Assembly: GCA_012517195.1 (NCBI GenBank)
Contig: JAAYVK010000054.1
Span: 1 to 42,508, forward strand
DNA length: 42,508 bases
Origin: Synergistaceae bacterium
Lineage (GTDB): Bacteria; Synergistota; Synergistia; Synergistales; 79-D21
Direction of reading: 5' to 3'
Part shown: in pieces, positions 7,898-15,756 of the stretch
How positions within the stretch are numbered: position 1 is the first letter of the stretch
How the letters are laid out: each line of letters begins with the position of its first letter
Made by a program: the position numbers and the translations under genes
Notes under the pieces: model-generated
The model's input: only the letters and a program-made list of their open reading frames with translations
Databases searched by the model: none
What the model was told of the DNA's origin: nothing

Positions 7898-8785
7898 TTG
7901 CCCGGCGAACCCGAAGACCTTCTCAAGGCCTTTTGCGAATACCTCGAGTTCGAGCGCGGGGCCAGCGCGAACACGGTTGTCTCCTATCGCGCGGACCTGA
8001 AAAGCTGGCTGGCCTTCAGGAGGAAGTCAAACATCGAGGGAGAAGTCCCCGATTCCGCGGAACTCGCCCGCTACCTGCGGCATCTCGCCTCCCTCTCGAA
8101 AAGCAAGAGCACCATCCAGCGCCACGCAGCGGCTCTCAGGACATGGAAGCGCTTCCTGGAGGAAGAGGGTTTCCGGCAGCCGGATTCAGAAAGACTGCCC
8201 CTGCCTGCAAAGGAAAGGAAGCTCCCGCAGATCCTCGGAGAAGGTGAAGTCGAGCGGATCATCCAGGCCTGCGCCGGGACCTCCCCCATGGACAGGAGAG
8301 ACCGGGCCCTCATCGAAACCCTTTACGGCTGCGGTCTCCGGGCAAGCGAAGCCTGCGGCCTCAGGCTTCCGGAAGTGGACTTTTCGGGTGGTGTCCTCCG
8401 CGTCACCGGGAAGGGGGACAAGGAACGGATCGTTCCCCTCGTCGGGACCTGTCGGGCCGTCCTTGAAAAATTCGTTTCCGAAACCCGCCCCCTCTTCAAG
8501 CCGGTCGGGGATGTCCTGTTCACCACCCGCTCGGGGAACCCCATGAGAAGGGAAGACGTCTGGCGCGTCGTACAGAAAAGGGGACAGAAGGCCGGGATCT
8601 CGTTGTCTCGGCTCCATCCGCACGTCCTCAGGCATTCCTTCGCCACCCACCTTTTGAGACGGGGGATGGACCTGAGAACCCTGCAGGAACTTCTGGGGCA
8701 TGCCTCGATCGGCACGACGGAGCGATATACCCATTTCGATACCGAGCTGCGGGACATCTACGACCGCTGCCATCCGAGAGCTTAA
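7898..8785 (+). CDS. xerD: Site-specific tyrosine recombinase, XerC/XerD type
   Basis: This 295 aa recombinase resolves chromosome dimers at a dif-like site. The N-terminal SAM-like DNA-binding domain (residues about 5-90) is followed by the catalytic domain with all active residues: Arg in LYGCGLRASE, Lys in TGKGDKER, His-x-x-Arg in HVLRHSFATH, His in LLGHASIGTT and the nucleophile Tyr in ERYTHF. I chose TTG 7898, eight bases after GGAGGG; the longer frame runs into the terminator. XerC versus XerD cannot be told apart without a tree. The phage integrase alternative is unlikely given the length and neighbours. Confidence 0.88.
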   Translation: MPGEPEDLLKAFCEYLEFERGASANTVVSYRADLKSWLAFRRKSNIEGEVPDSAELARYLRHLASLSKSKSTIQRHAAALRTWKRFLEEEGFRQPDSERLPLPAKERKLPQILGEGEVERIIQACAGTSPMDRRDRALIETLYGCGLRASEACGLRLPEVDFSGGVLRVTGKGDKERIVPLVGTCRAVLEKFVSETRPLFKPVGDVLFTTRSGNPMRREDVWRVVQKRGQKAGISLSRLHPHVLRHSFATHLLRRGMDLRTLQELLGHASIGTTERYTHFDTELRDIYDRCHPRA

Positions 8786-8812
8786 CAAGCACTGGAAAAA
8801 GGAGGGAGTCCT

Positions 8813-9649
8813 TTGGAAAGCTACCCGGAAAAAGTTGAAGCGGCCCTCGCATGGCTTAAGGAAAGGGTACCGGACCGCCCACTTGCCGCCATCGTCCTTG
8901 GATCGGGGCTGGGAAGCCTGGCCGAGCGGCTGGAGGACCCGATGCCGATCCCGTTCGGGGAGATCCCGCACTGGCCGGTTTCAACCGCGCCGGGGCACGC
9001 CGCCCGGCTCGTTTTCGGCCGCCTGGCCGGGAGGAGGGTGGTCGTCCAGCAGGGAAGGGTCCATTATTACGAGGGATTTTCCATGAGGGAGGTTACCTTT
9101 TCGGCCCGTGTCTACGGGGCCTGGAAAATTCCCTACTACATCCCGACCAACGCCTCCGGGGGAATTCATCACGGCTTGAGGACAGGAGATATCGTTCTCG
9201 TCCACGACCACATCAACCTGCTTGGCACCAACCCGCTCATCGGGCCGAACCGGGAAGAGTGGGGCCCCCGTTTCCCCGACCTGGTGTCTGCCTACGATCC
9301 CGAACTGCAGCTTCTGGCCGAGGAAGCGGCCCGTGAAAACGGAATCCTCCTCAAGCGGGGGACCTACGTGGCCTTCACCGGGCCTTCGTTTGAAACTCCC
9401 GCCGAGATCCGCATGGCCCGCACCCTGGGTGCCGACCTGGTGGGAATGTCAACGGTTCCGGAAGTGATCGTCGCCCGTCACATGGGAATGAGGGTCTGCG
9501 CGCTGTCCTGTGTGGCGAACCCGGCGGCGGGAATGACGGGGCAATCCCTCACGCACCAGGAGGTCCTGGATGAAATGGAAAAATCCTCGGCCTCGCTTCT
9601 GCGCCTCGTAGAGGGACTCATCCGCAAACTGGAGGAAGACCGTGCTTGA
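8813..9649 (+). CDS. punA: Purine-nucleoside phosphorylase (trimeric class)
   Basis: It splits purine nucleosides with phosphate into base and (deoxy)ribose 1-phosphate. The 278 aa protein shows the trimeric PNP pattern: IVLGSGLGSLAERL (phosphate loop), QGRVHYYEGFSM, PTNASGGIHHGL, GLNP-like TNPLIGPN and VGMSTVPEVIVARH. The start is TTG 8813 after AAGGAGGGA. Its end overlaps the following pyrimidine phosphorylase gene by eight bases, so the two salvage enzymes are translationally coupled. Confidence 0.93.
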   Translation: MESYPEKVEAALAWLKERVPDRPLAAIVLGSGLGSLAERLEDPMPIPFGEIPHWPVSTAPGHAARLVFGRLAGRRVVVQQGRVHYYEGFSMREVTFSARVYGAWKIPYYIPTNASGGIHHGLRTGDIVLVHDHINLLGTNPLIGPNREEWGPRFPDLVSAYDPELQLLAEEAARENGILLKRGTYVAFTGPSFETPAEIRMARTLGADLVGMSTVPEVIVARHMGMRVCALSCVANPAAGMTGQSLTHQEVLDEMEKSSASLLRLVEGLIRKLEEDRA

Positions 9650-10961
9650 CATGCCCCGTTTCATCGAGAACAAGCGCGACGGCTTGGAGCATTCTCCGGA
9701 GGAGCTTCGGGAATTCGTCCGGGCCTTCCAGGCGGGGGAAATCCCCGATTACCAGACCTCTGCCTGGCTCATGGCGGTTTTGTTCCGGGGGCTCAGCCGG
9801 AAGGAGCTAACGGCCTTCACGCTTGCCCTGGCGACCTCGGGCAGCGTGGTGACGTTCCCGGGGTCCCTGGCGTGCGTGGATAAGCACAGCACGGGAGGCG
9901 TCGGGGACAAGACCAGCCTTGTCCTGGTTCCCCTTGTCGCCAGTTGCGGCGTCCCCGTGGCAAAGCTCAGCGGAAGGGGACTGGGCTTCACGGGCGGAAC
10001 CGTGGATAAGCTCGAAAGCATCGAAGGATTCAGGACCCATCTCACCCGGGAAGAATTCGTCCGCCAGGTGGAGACGGTCGGCTGCGCCATCAGCGGCCAC
10101 TCGGAGGAACTTGCCCCCGCGGAAAGACGCTTCTACGAGCTTCGCGACGTCACGGGAACGGTTCCCTCGATCCCCCTGATTGCCAGCAGCATCCTGAGCA
10201 AGAAGATCGCAGGGGGGAGCCGCTCCTTCGTCTTCGATGTGAAGACAGGCAGCGGGGCCTTCATGCGGACGCTTGATGACTCCCGGGCCCTGGCCCGGCA
10301 GCTCGTGGATCTCTCGCTCGCTCTCGGGCACAGGAGCCTGGCGCTGATCTCCGGAATGGACCAGCCCCTGGGCCGCTGGGTTGGCAACGCCGCGGAGGTC
10401 CGTGAAGCCATTGACGTCCTCAAGAATGCCGGCCCCGCGGATACGAGAGACCTCTGCATCCGCCTGGGGGGCGCGATGGTCTTCCTGGCAGGAAAGGCGA
10501 AGAGCCTTCCGGAAGGAGAGGATCTTTGCCGGAAGGCACTGGCAGCGGGAAACGCCCTCGAACGCTTCCGGATGCTTCTCGAGGCCCAGGGAGGACTGAC
10601 CCTCTGCATCGACGAGCCGGATCGGGCCCTGCCTCTTGCCCCGGTCAAGACCCTCATCCGCTCGGGGAAAAAAGGAATGCTCGCCTCCTTTGAAACCGAA
10701 CGGATCGGGAACGCACTGCGTCACCTGGGAGGAGGACGGCGGAAAAAGGAAGATTCCATCGATCCCCAGGTCGCCATCGAGGTCCTGGTGAAAATCGGAG
10801 AAGAGGTTTCGCCGGGGGACCCCGTCTTTGCGGTCTACCGTCGCAATGGCCCCGAAGATCCCGCCGCATTGGCACTCCTCGAGGAGGCTTATGCGGTTTC
10901 GGAGTCGGCCTCCGTGCAGCCGATCGTCAGGGAGGTGATCGAACCTCTTGGAACCGGATGA
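9642..10961 (+). CDS. deoA: Pyrimidine-nucleoside (thymidine) phosphorylase
   Basis: The 439 aa enzyme phosphorolyses thymidine, deoxyuridine and possibly uridine. The family signature SGRGLGFTGGTVDKLESIEG is intact, and DKHSTGGVGDKTSLV forms the phosphate site. The start is GTG 9642 (GGAGG six bases upstream); ATG 9651 is the alternative. The C-terminal barrel-sandwich hybrid domain is present (KIGEEVSPGDPVFAVY). Whether it is thymidine-specific (DeoA) or broad (Pdp) is not clear from sequence; the broader bacterial type is common in Gram-positive-like genomes. Confidence 0.92.
   Translation: MLDMPRFIENKRDGLEHSPEELREFVRAFQAGEIPDYQTSAWLMAVLFRGLSRKELTAFTLALATSGSVVTFPGSLACVDKHSTGGVGDKTSLVLVPLVASCGVPVAKLSGRGLGFTGGTVDKLESIEGFRTHLTREEFVRQVETVGCAISGHSEELAPAERRFYELRDVTGTVPSIPLIASSILSKKIAGGSRSFVFDVKTGSGAFMRTLDDSRALARQLVDLSLALGHRSLALISGMDQPLGRWVGNAAEVREAIDVLKNAGPADTRDLCIRLGGAMVFLAGKAKSLPEGEDLCRKALAAGNALERFRMLLEAQGGLTLCIDEPDRALPLAPVKTLIRSGKKGMLASFETERIGNALRHLGGGRRKKEDSIDPQVAIEVLVKIGEEVSPGDPVFAVYRRNGPEDPAALALLEEAYAVSESASVQPIVREVIEPLGTG
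10931..10940 (+). promoter_or_regulatory. Extended Shine-Dalgarno GGAGGTGATC fixing the sigma factor start
   Basis: These ten bases are a full complement of the standard 16S rRNA 3' end. They lie inside the last codons of deoA and are placed correctly for the TTG at 10948 but too far from the ATG at 10958, whose frame ends after 30 codons. They therefore decide the start of the sigma factor gene. Confidence 0.7.
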
Positions 10962-11544
10962 GAGAAATCCCGGGGGACCCTGCGGCGGCCCTTCTGGCCG
11001 GGAGTACGGAACGGTCCGTCAAAAGGACCTTGTTGAGCTTGCGCCAATGATCCTGAAAATCGCCCGCGCCCTAGCCCCCTACGATGCCCGCTTGAGGGAA
11101 GACCTGGCCCAGGAGGGGTTCCTCGGCCTTATCCTGGCATCTTCTTCCTACGATCCCGAACGGGGTGCCTTCGAGGCGTTCGCCCGCCGATGCGCCCGAA
11201 ACCGGATGATCTCCTTCCTTAGGAAACAGAAACCTTCCCATTCCCTCACGGAGGAAGAGATGGAAAACCTGGCCGTGGAGATTTCGCCTGAAGAAAGGAT
11301 CGACCTGCACCGGGCAAGAAAATCTCTCTTCAGCCAGCTGAGTCCTTTTGAAATGATCTGCCTGGATGCCTATCTCTACACGGGGTCGAGTGCAGGCGCC
11401 GCAGAATTGCTGGGCTGGGAACCCAAAAAGGTTGAAAACGCCCTGACGCGAATCCGGGTAAAGGCGCGCCGCATCCGTGAAAATCCCTTTCAGGGGAGCG
11501 GGCCGGGTTCATCTGGACAGGAACCGGACCTTTCCCTACAATAG
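10948..11544 (+). CDS. Sigma-70 family RNA polymerase sigma factor, SigH-like
   Basis: This 198 aa protein has a sigma region 2 (DLAQEGFLGLILASSSYDPERG, then FEAFARRCARNRMISFLRKQ) and a weaker region 4 helix-turn-helix (LSPFEMICLDAYLYTGSSAG to RIRVKARRI). The pattern resembles SigH of Firmicutes, where the same DLxQEGxxGL and FxxFAxxCxxxxxI elements occur. The first 30 or so residues are Gly/Pro-rich and poorly conserved in look. It overlaps deoA by 14 bases. No anti-sigma gene is adjacent. The regulon is unknown, and the tRNA-Sec gene follows directly. Confidence 0.75.
   Translation: MEPDERNPGGPCGGPSGREYGTVRQKDLVELAPMILKIARALAPYDARLREDLAQEGFLGLILASSSYDPERGAFEAFARRCARNRMISFLRKQKPSHSLTEEEMENLAVEISPEERIDLHRARKSLFSQLSPFEMICLDAYLYTGSSAGAAELLGWEPKKVENALTRIRVKARRIRENPFQGSGPGSSGQEPDLSLQ
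11514..11542 (+). promoter_or_regulatory. Sigma-70 type promoter of the tRNA-Sec gene
   Basis: TGGACA (11514-11519, one mismatch to TTGACA) and TACAAT (11537-11542, one mismatch to TATAAT) are separated by exactly 17 bp. They lie at the 3' end of the sigma factor gene, and the -10 ends 13 bases before the mature tRNA 5' end. This gives tRNA-Sec its own transcription start. Confidence 0.75.
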
Positions 11545-11555
11545 TCAGCAATCAC

Positions 11556-11653
11556 GGAGGCGAGTGCTGTCTGGTGATGACCCCGGGCTTCAAACCCGGC
11601 GGGGGTGGCTTCAAGGCCGCCTCGGTGGGTTCGATTCCCACACGCCTCCGCCA
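11556..11653 (+). tRNA. selC: tRNA-Sec (anticodon TCA)
   Basis: The 98-base gene folds as a bacterial selenocysteine tRNA. The parts are an 8-position acceptor stem (GGAGGCGA with ACGCCTCC), a 6-position D-stem with a four-base loop, a CCGGG/CCCGG anticodon stem with loop CTTCAAA (anticodon TCA), an 8 bp extra arm (GGGGTGGC with GCCGCCTC), a GTGGG/CCCAC T-stem with TTCGATT, discriminator G and encoded CCA. It would decode UGA together with SelB and a SECIS element. Two pairs are imperfect: A-A at the eighth acceptor position and C-A in the D-stem. selA, selB and selD are not in this window. Confidence 0.95.
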
Positions 11654-11664
11654 TTTGTTTTCTT

Positions 11665-11696
11665 GCGCAGCCTCCTTTAGGGGTTGCGCTTTTTTC
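11665..11696 (+). terminator. Rho-independent terminator after tRNA-Sec
   Basis: An 8 bp stem (GCGCAGCC with GGTTGCGC, one G-T pair) with a nine-base loop is followed by TTTTTT. It begins 12 bases after the encoded CCA and ends the tRNA-Sec transcript. Confidence 0.85.
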
Positions 11697-11757
11697 TACC
11701 AACGGCCTTGATGTGCTACTCTTGGAAAAGAAATCCTTTCCGGAGAGGGGATACGGG

Positions 11758-12354
11758 ATGAAAACCTTTTTTTCCGAGAAAAAAATCGAAGACCGTTTCG
11801 CGATGATCCTGAGCGAGATCGAGGATGACGTGAAACGCCTGGATCTTCCGGAAGTAGTCGAAATTGGCCGTCAGAAAACCATCGACTCTCTATACCGGCG
11901 GTACAGCATTGGACATATCGATGTAGACCTCACCCGGATGAAACTTTCGGAGCTGAAAAAAATCGAGGTGGGGCGCATGGAAAAGAACGGGCGCCCTGTC
12001 CCGGTCTACAAAAGCCACGTGATCCTCTCGATTCCCTACGTAGGCCCCGAATCCCTCTTCGATTACATCCCGACCCGCACGAACGGCCCGGCCCCGATGG
12101 GGGAACTTTCAGACGGCTGCGTGGTTCTCGCCATCCCCATCGAGAATGCCTCTGACCGGGCCCGCAGAGAAGTTGAATCCCTGAGCTTCTATGTCGACCA
12201 GATCAACCGCGACGCAAAGGAGTTCAACGAGCGCCTGATGGAGACCCTGGAAAGGAAACTGGAGGAACGCCGCCGGGAAATCGAAAGAGAACTCGAGGAA
12301 TACCAGAAGGTCGAGGCGTTCGTCAAGGAACACAACAAGCTGAAATGGTCCTGA
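11758..12354 (+). CDS. Uncharacterised protein with C-terminal coiled coil
   Basis: I do not recognise a family for this 198 aa protein. The start is ATG 11758 after CGGAGAGGGG; the longer frame from 11605 runs through tRNA-Sec and is not real. Residues 1-75 are charged and helical. A central, more hydrophobic part follows (VYKSHVILSIPYVGPESLFDYIP, DGCVVLAIPIENASD) and looks like a compact alpha/beta domain. The last 60 residues (LMETLERKLEERRREIEREL) are a strong coiled coil. There is no signal peptide, membrane segment or cysteine motif. It overlaps the cyclase gene by ten bases, so the two are co-translated and may act together. Confidence 0.8.
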   Translation: MKTFFSEKKIEDRFAMILSEIEDDVKRLDLPEVVEIGRQKTIDSLYRRYSIGHIDVDLTRMKLSELKKIEVGRMEKNGRPVPVYKSHVILSIPYVGPESLFDYIPTRTNGPAPMGELSDGCVVLAIPIENASDRARREVESLSFYVDQINRDAKEFNERLMETLERKLEERRREIERELEEYQKVEAFVKEHNKLKWS

Positions 12355-13031
12355 AACGATGCGAGCGTTCCGTTCTTGTCGACGTTTCCCAGGGAATGGA
12401 AGAATTCGTTTTTCCCGGGAACCCGGCCGTAGAGAAAAAGGGGCCTTTCAACCGCGTTCCGGGTAAAAACCGGGAGTTCGTCTACGATCTAAGCCTTTGC
12501 ACTCAAAGCGGAACTCATATCCAGGGACCTCATTATTTCCTGGAGAAGGGAAGGACGATCGACCGCTTCCCTCTCGAGGACTTCGAGGGCCCCTGTGTGA
12601 TTGTCGATCTTGAAAAGAGAGGCACCGACACAACAGCAGAGGAACTCGAACGCCTGATCAGGCCGCGGGAGAGGAAGTTGCCAGTCCTGATCCTTCGCAC
12701 AGGGCACATGGAAGAAGTCCTTGCCTCCGGCGTTCTTGACTCGTCCAGGCGGCCAGGCCTTTCTCTCGAAGCAGCCTTTTTCCTGACCGAAAAAACTTCC
12801 TTCAGGATGATCGGGATTGACTCGGTGGGACTCGAGTCCCGGAACACGGAGAATTTCGAAGTCAACCTGCATTTTTGCCGTCGAGGCATGCTGATTCTGG
12901 AGGGGCTCGTCAACCTTTTCGCGGTGAAGCGGCGCCATGCCTATCTTTACGCCTTTCCCCTCAAGCTGCGGGGAGTGGAGGGCACTCCCTGCAGGGCGGT
13001 CTTGCGTGTAAAACAAGGAGCCCGATTTTGA
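12345..13031 (+). CDS. Cyclase-family protein with degenerate metal motif
   Basis: This 228 aa protein resembles the cyclase / kynurenine formamidase family. Markers are the N-terminal FPGNPAVE and the later IGIDSVGLES. The family metal motif HxGTHxDxPxH appears here as QSGTHIQGPHY (54-64): the first His and the Asp are both Gln, and the last His is Tyr, with a His one place earlier. Only the central GTH is intact, so a normal Zn/Mn site is doubtful. The ATG overlaps the end of the coiled-coil gene by ten bases. A formamidase activity should not be assumed. Confidence 0.75.
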   Translation: MVLKRCERSVLVDVSQGMEEFVFPGNPAVEKKGPFNRVPGKNREFVYDLSLCTQSGTHIQGPHYFLEKGRTIDRFPLEDFEGPCVIVDLEKRGTDTTAEELERLIRPRERKLPVLILRTGHMEEVLASGVLDSSRRPGLSLEAAFFLTEKTSFRMIGIDSVGLESRNTENFEVNLHFCRRGMLILEGLVNLFAVKRRHAYLYAFPLKLRGVEGTPCRAVLRVKQGARF

Positions 13032-13046
13032 AGGAGCGTGAGAGCA

Positions 13047-13520
13047 ATGTTCCTTTACCTCGTGCGACACGGCGAAGCGGTTGATGAAGCGGTTAACCCC
13101 GAAAGGCCGCTTTCTTCGAGAGGGAATCAGGAGGCAGCCCTGACAGGGCAGTTCCTGAAGGCGATCGGCGCAAAACCGGGGCTTTGCCTCTGCAGCGACA
13201 AACTGCGGTCCAGGCAGACGGCCGAACGGATCGTGGAGGAGCTCCGGATTCCCGCCAGGATCGAACAGAGAAAAGGGTTGGCTCCCAAGGATTCCCCGGA
13301 GGCTTTTCTCCAGGAAGTGGAATCGTTTTCTGAAGACCGGCTCATCTCGGGGCACGCACCGTTTCTTCCCAGGCTTGCAGGCCTGCTGCTCTGCGGCCGC
13401 CCGGACGCGGACGCGTTTCCCATGGCCCCGGGAGGACTCATCCGGCTGGAAAGACGGGGCCGCGGGGCGTGGAGCCTCTCGCTTGCGATCTCCCCGGGTG
13501 AGATCGTCGAATTGCTTTAG
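13047..13520 (+). CDS. sixA: Phosphohistidine phosphatase, SixA type
   Basis: A 157 aa histidine phosphatase. The nucleophile motif is VRHGEA at residues 6-11, and the second His lies in ISGHAPFLPRLAG. The short length and the CSDKLRSRQTAE segment fit SixA, which removes phosphate from phosphohistidine, for example on HPt domains or PTS proteins. I chose ATG 13047, eleven bases after AAGGAG, over GTG 13038, which is too close. Its stop overlaps the stop of the converging recD2 gene by four bases. Phosphoglycerate mutase-like activity is less likely. Confidence 0.85.
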   Translation: MFLYLVRHGEAVDEAVNPERPLSSRGNQEAALTGQFLKAIGAKPGLCLCSDKLRSRQTAERIVEELRIPARIEQRKGLAPKDSPEAFLQEVESFSEDRLISGHAPFLPRLAGLLLCGRPDADAFPMAPGGLIRLERRGRGAWSLSLAISPGEIVELL

Positions 13521-15694
13521 GACCTGCAGGCTCCGGTCAAACGGCAGGCCAGCCTGCTAAAGCGGTGCTGGACCCGATCGTTCCTCACGGCGATGCTCAC
13601 GGCTTTTTTCGTCCCCACGATCACGGCGAACCGCTTGGCCCTCGTCAGGGCCGTATAGAGAAGATTCCGCTGGAGCATCAGGTAATGCTGGGTTGTCAGG
13701 GGAAGAACCACCGCCGGGTACTCGGACCCCTGGGATTTGTGGACGGTGATCGCATAAGCCGGGATCACCTGGTCCAGGTCTTCGAAAGGGTAGGGAACCG
13801 CTCTCCCGTCGAAGACCAGGACGGCGACCTGCTCTTCCGGGTCGATCGACAGGATCCTGCCGATGTCTCCGTTGAAAACCTCTTTCTCGTAATCGTTTCG
13901 AACCTGCATGATCCGGTCGTTGACCCTGTAAAGCCTTCCGCCCCGGTGCAGCGCCTCGGCACCGCCGTTCAGGGCGGACTGCAGTCTTTCGTTGAGCGCC
14001 ATTGCCCCCGCTTCTCCCTTGTGCATGGGGCAGAGTACCTGGATCTCCTCCATCGGATCGAGGCCATACCCATTGGGCAAGGTCCGGGTTACGAGTTCGC
14101 AGACTTTCATCGCGACTTTTCCGGGATCTTCTTCCTGGATGAAACAGAATCCCCCGGAAAATCCGCCCTGGCGGGCGAACACCGGCATCTGCCCGTCCCT
14201 GATCCGGTGAGCGTTGACCACGATGAGGCTCTCGCGGCTCTGCCGGAAAATCTCGTTCAGCTCGACGATCGGGACCTTTCCGGAATCGATGCATTCTCTC
14301 AGGACATTGCCGGGTCCTACCGACGGGAGCTGGTCCGCGTCCCCGACAAGAATGAGAGAAGCTTCGGACGGAACCGCGTCGAGAAGGCTGGCCGCCAGGT
14401 GCACATCGAGCATGGAGACTTCGTCAACGACCAGAAGATCGCAGTTCAGCGGGTTTTCGGCGTTGCGGGAGAAACTCCCGTCCTGGACCCGGTATTCGAG
14501 CAGCCGGTGTACGGTCCGTGCGGGATGACCGGTCGTTTCCTGCAGCCGCTTGGCGGCCCGGCCGGTCGGAGCCGCCAGGGCGACTTTCTTCCCCTGCCCG
14601 CGGTGGAGCTGGAGAAGGGCACGGACCAGCGTGGTTTTGCCCGTTCCGGGACCGCCGGTGATGATCAGGACCTTCTTCCGGATCGCCAGGCGAAGGGCTT
14701 CCACCTGCCTTGAAGAGAGCCTTAGAGGGAATTTGCGCAGGAACTCCCCGAGATCGCACTCCGGGTTGTCCCCGGGCGGAGGGAAGGAAAGAAGGGCATT
14801 CAACCGCGAGGCGACACGGGCTTCAGCCCGATAGGAGGAAGCCAGGTACACCGCCTGTTCCCCCTGGTGCTCCTCCAGGATCAGGTCTCCCCGGGCGACA
14901 TTTCTGGAAACCGCTTCCCTGATGGATTCAGGGGGAGCCGAAAGGGTTTCGCAAGCCCGCGCGATCAGGTCAGGGAGGGGAGAATAGAGATGTCCCGCCT
15001 CCGAAAGGGTTCGAAGCGTATGGAGTATCCCTGCGTCCATCCGCTGAGGGGAGTCGGGTTTAAACCCCAGACCTGCAGCGATGCGGTCGGCGGTGAGAAA
15101 ACCGATGCCCCAGACCTCTTCCGCGAGCCGGTAGGGATTTTCCCGGATCCTGTTGACCGTCTGTTCCCCATAGCGTCTCAGGATCTTTTCCGCGAGGGTG
15201 GTAGTAACTCCGGCGGAATAGAGAAACAGCAGGGTGTCACGGGCGGCGCTGCGGGCCTTCCAGCCCGAAAGGATCCGCTGCCGACGGTTCGGGCCAATTC
15301 CATCGACTTCCGCGAGCCGGTCCGGTTCCTGGTCAAGGATTTCGAGCGCCCTTTCTCCGAAGGCTTTGACGATCTTCTTTGCCGTCACCGGACCAATGCC
15401 TTTGATCGAACCGCCCCCCAGGTACCGCTCGATGCCGGCGGCGCTGGCCGGAACGGTCGGGAAACAGGACTGGACTTTGAACTGTCTTCCGAAGCGGGGA
15501 TGGATCACCCATTCCCCGGCAAGGGAAACCGTTTCTCCCGCCGCCGCGAAGGGGAAGATGCCGACGGCAGTGACCGGACCCTCGAGATTGGGCACGTTCA
15601 GACGGACGACACTATAGCCGGTTCGCTCATCACGGTAGGTCACATGTTTGATTTCGCCCTGCAGGGTGATTGTCCCGTTCGGCTTTGTGTTCAT
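13517..15694 (-). CDS. recD2: RecD-like ATP-dependent DNA helicase (RecD2)
   Basis: The 725 aa SF1B helicase has the RecD2 layout: an N-terminal OB-like domain (1-90), helix-hairpin-helix repeats (SIKGIGPVTAKKI near 96 and EVDGIGPNRRQRI near 129), then the helicase core. Walker A is GGPGTGKT (347-354), Walker B is VVDEVSMLD, and the C-terminal UvrD-like part ends with TVHKSQGSEYPAVVLPL and LLYTALTRAKR. RecD2 acts in DNA repair without RecBC. The start is ATG 15694; the longer frame would run into the divergent Mut7-C gene. The weak upstream GGGTGGG is a modest ribosome site. Confidence 0.93.
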   Translation of the reverse strand: MNTKPNGTITLQGEIKHVTYRDERTGYSVVRLNVPNLEGPVTAVGIFPFAAAGETVSLAGEWVIHPRFGRQFKVQSCFPTVPASAAGIERYLGGGSIKGIGPVTAKKIVKAFGERALEILDQEPDRLAEVDGIGPNRRQRILSGWKARSAARDTLLFLYSAGVTTTLAEKILRRYGEQTVNRIRENPYRLAEEVWGIGFLTADRIAAGLGFKPDSPQRMDAGILHTLRTLSEAGHLYSPLPDLIARACETLSAPPESIREAVSRNVARGDLILEEHQGEQAVYLASSYRAEARVASRLNALLSFPPPGDNPECDLGEFLRKFPLRLSSRQVEALRLAIRKKVLIITGGPGTGKTTLVRALLQLHRGQGKKVALAAPTGRAAKRLQETTGHPARTVHRLLEYRVQDGSFSRNAENPLNCDLLVVDEVSMLDVHLAASLLDAVPSEASLILVGDADQLPSVGPGNVLRECIDSGKVPIVELNEIFRQSRESLIVVNAHRIRDGQMPVFARQGGFSGGFCFIQEEDPGKVAMKVCELVTRTLPNGYGLDPMEEIQVLCPMHKGEAGAMALNERLQSALNGGAEALHRGGRLYRVNDRIMQVRNDYEKEVFNGDIGRILSIDPEEQVAVLVFDGRAVPYPFEDLDQVIPAYAITVHKSQGSEYPAVVLPLTTQHYLMLQRNLLYTALTRAKRFAVIVGTKKAVSIAVRNDRVQHRFSRLACRLTGACRS

Positions 15695-15756
15695 GCGGCC
15701 ATTTTCCCACCCTGCCCGAGGCAGTACAAGATACGAGAGCGGAGGTCCTCGATCGA

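Noticed and set aside
7828-8247. 139-codon plus frame over the terminator and start of xerD
   Set aside because: It is out of frame with the recombinase motifs and would begin inside the Nudix stop region.
10958-11050. Alternative sigma factor start at the ATGA overlapping deoA
   Set aside because: That frame ends after 30 codons; the sigma motifs are in the frame of TTG 10948, which has the matching Shine-Dalgarno.
11605-11757. N-terminal extension of the coiled-coil protein through tRNA-Sec
   Set aside because: The extension would translate the tRNA and its terminator; ATG 11758 has a proper ribosome site.
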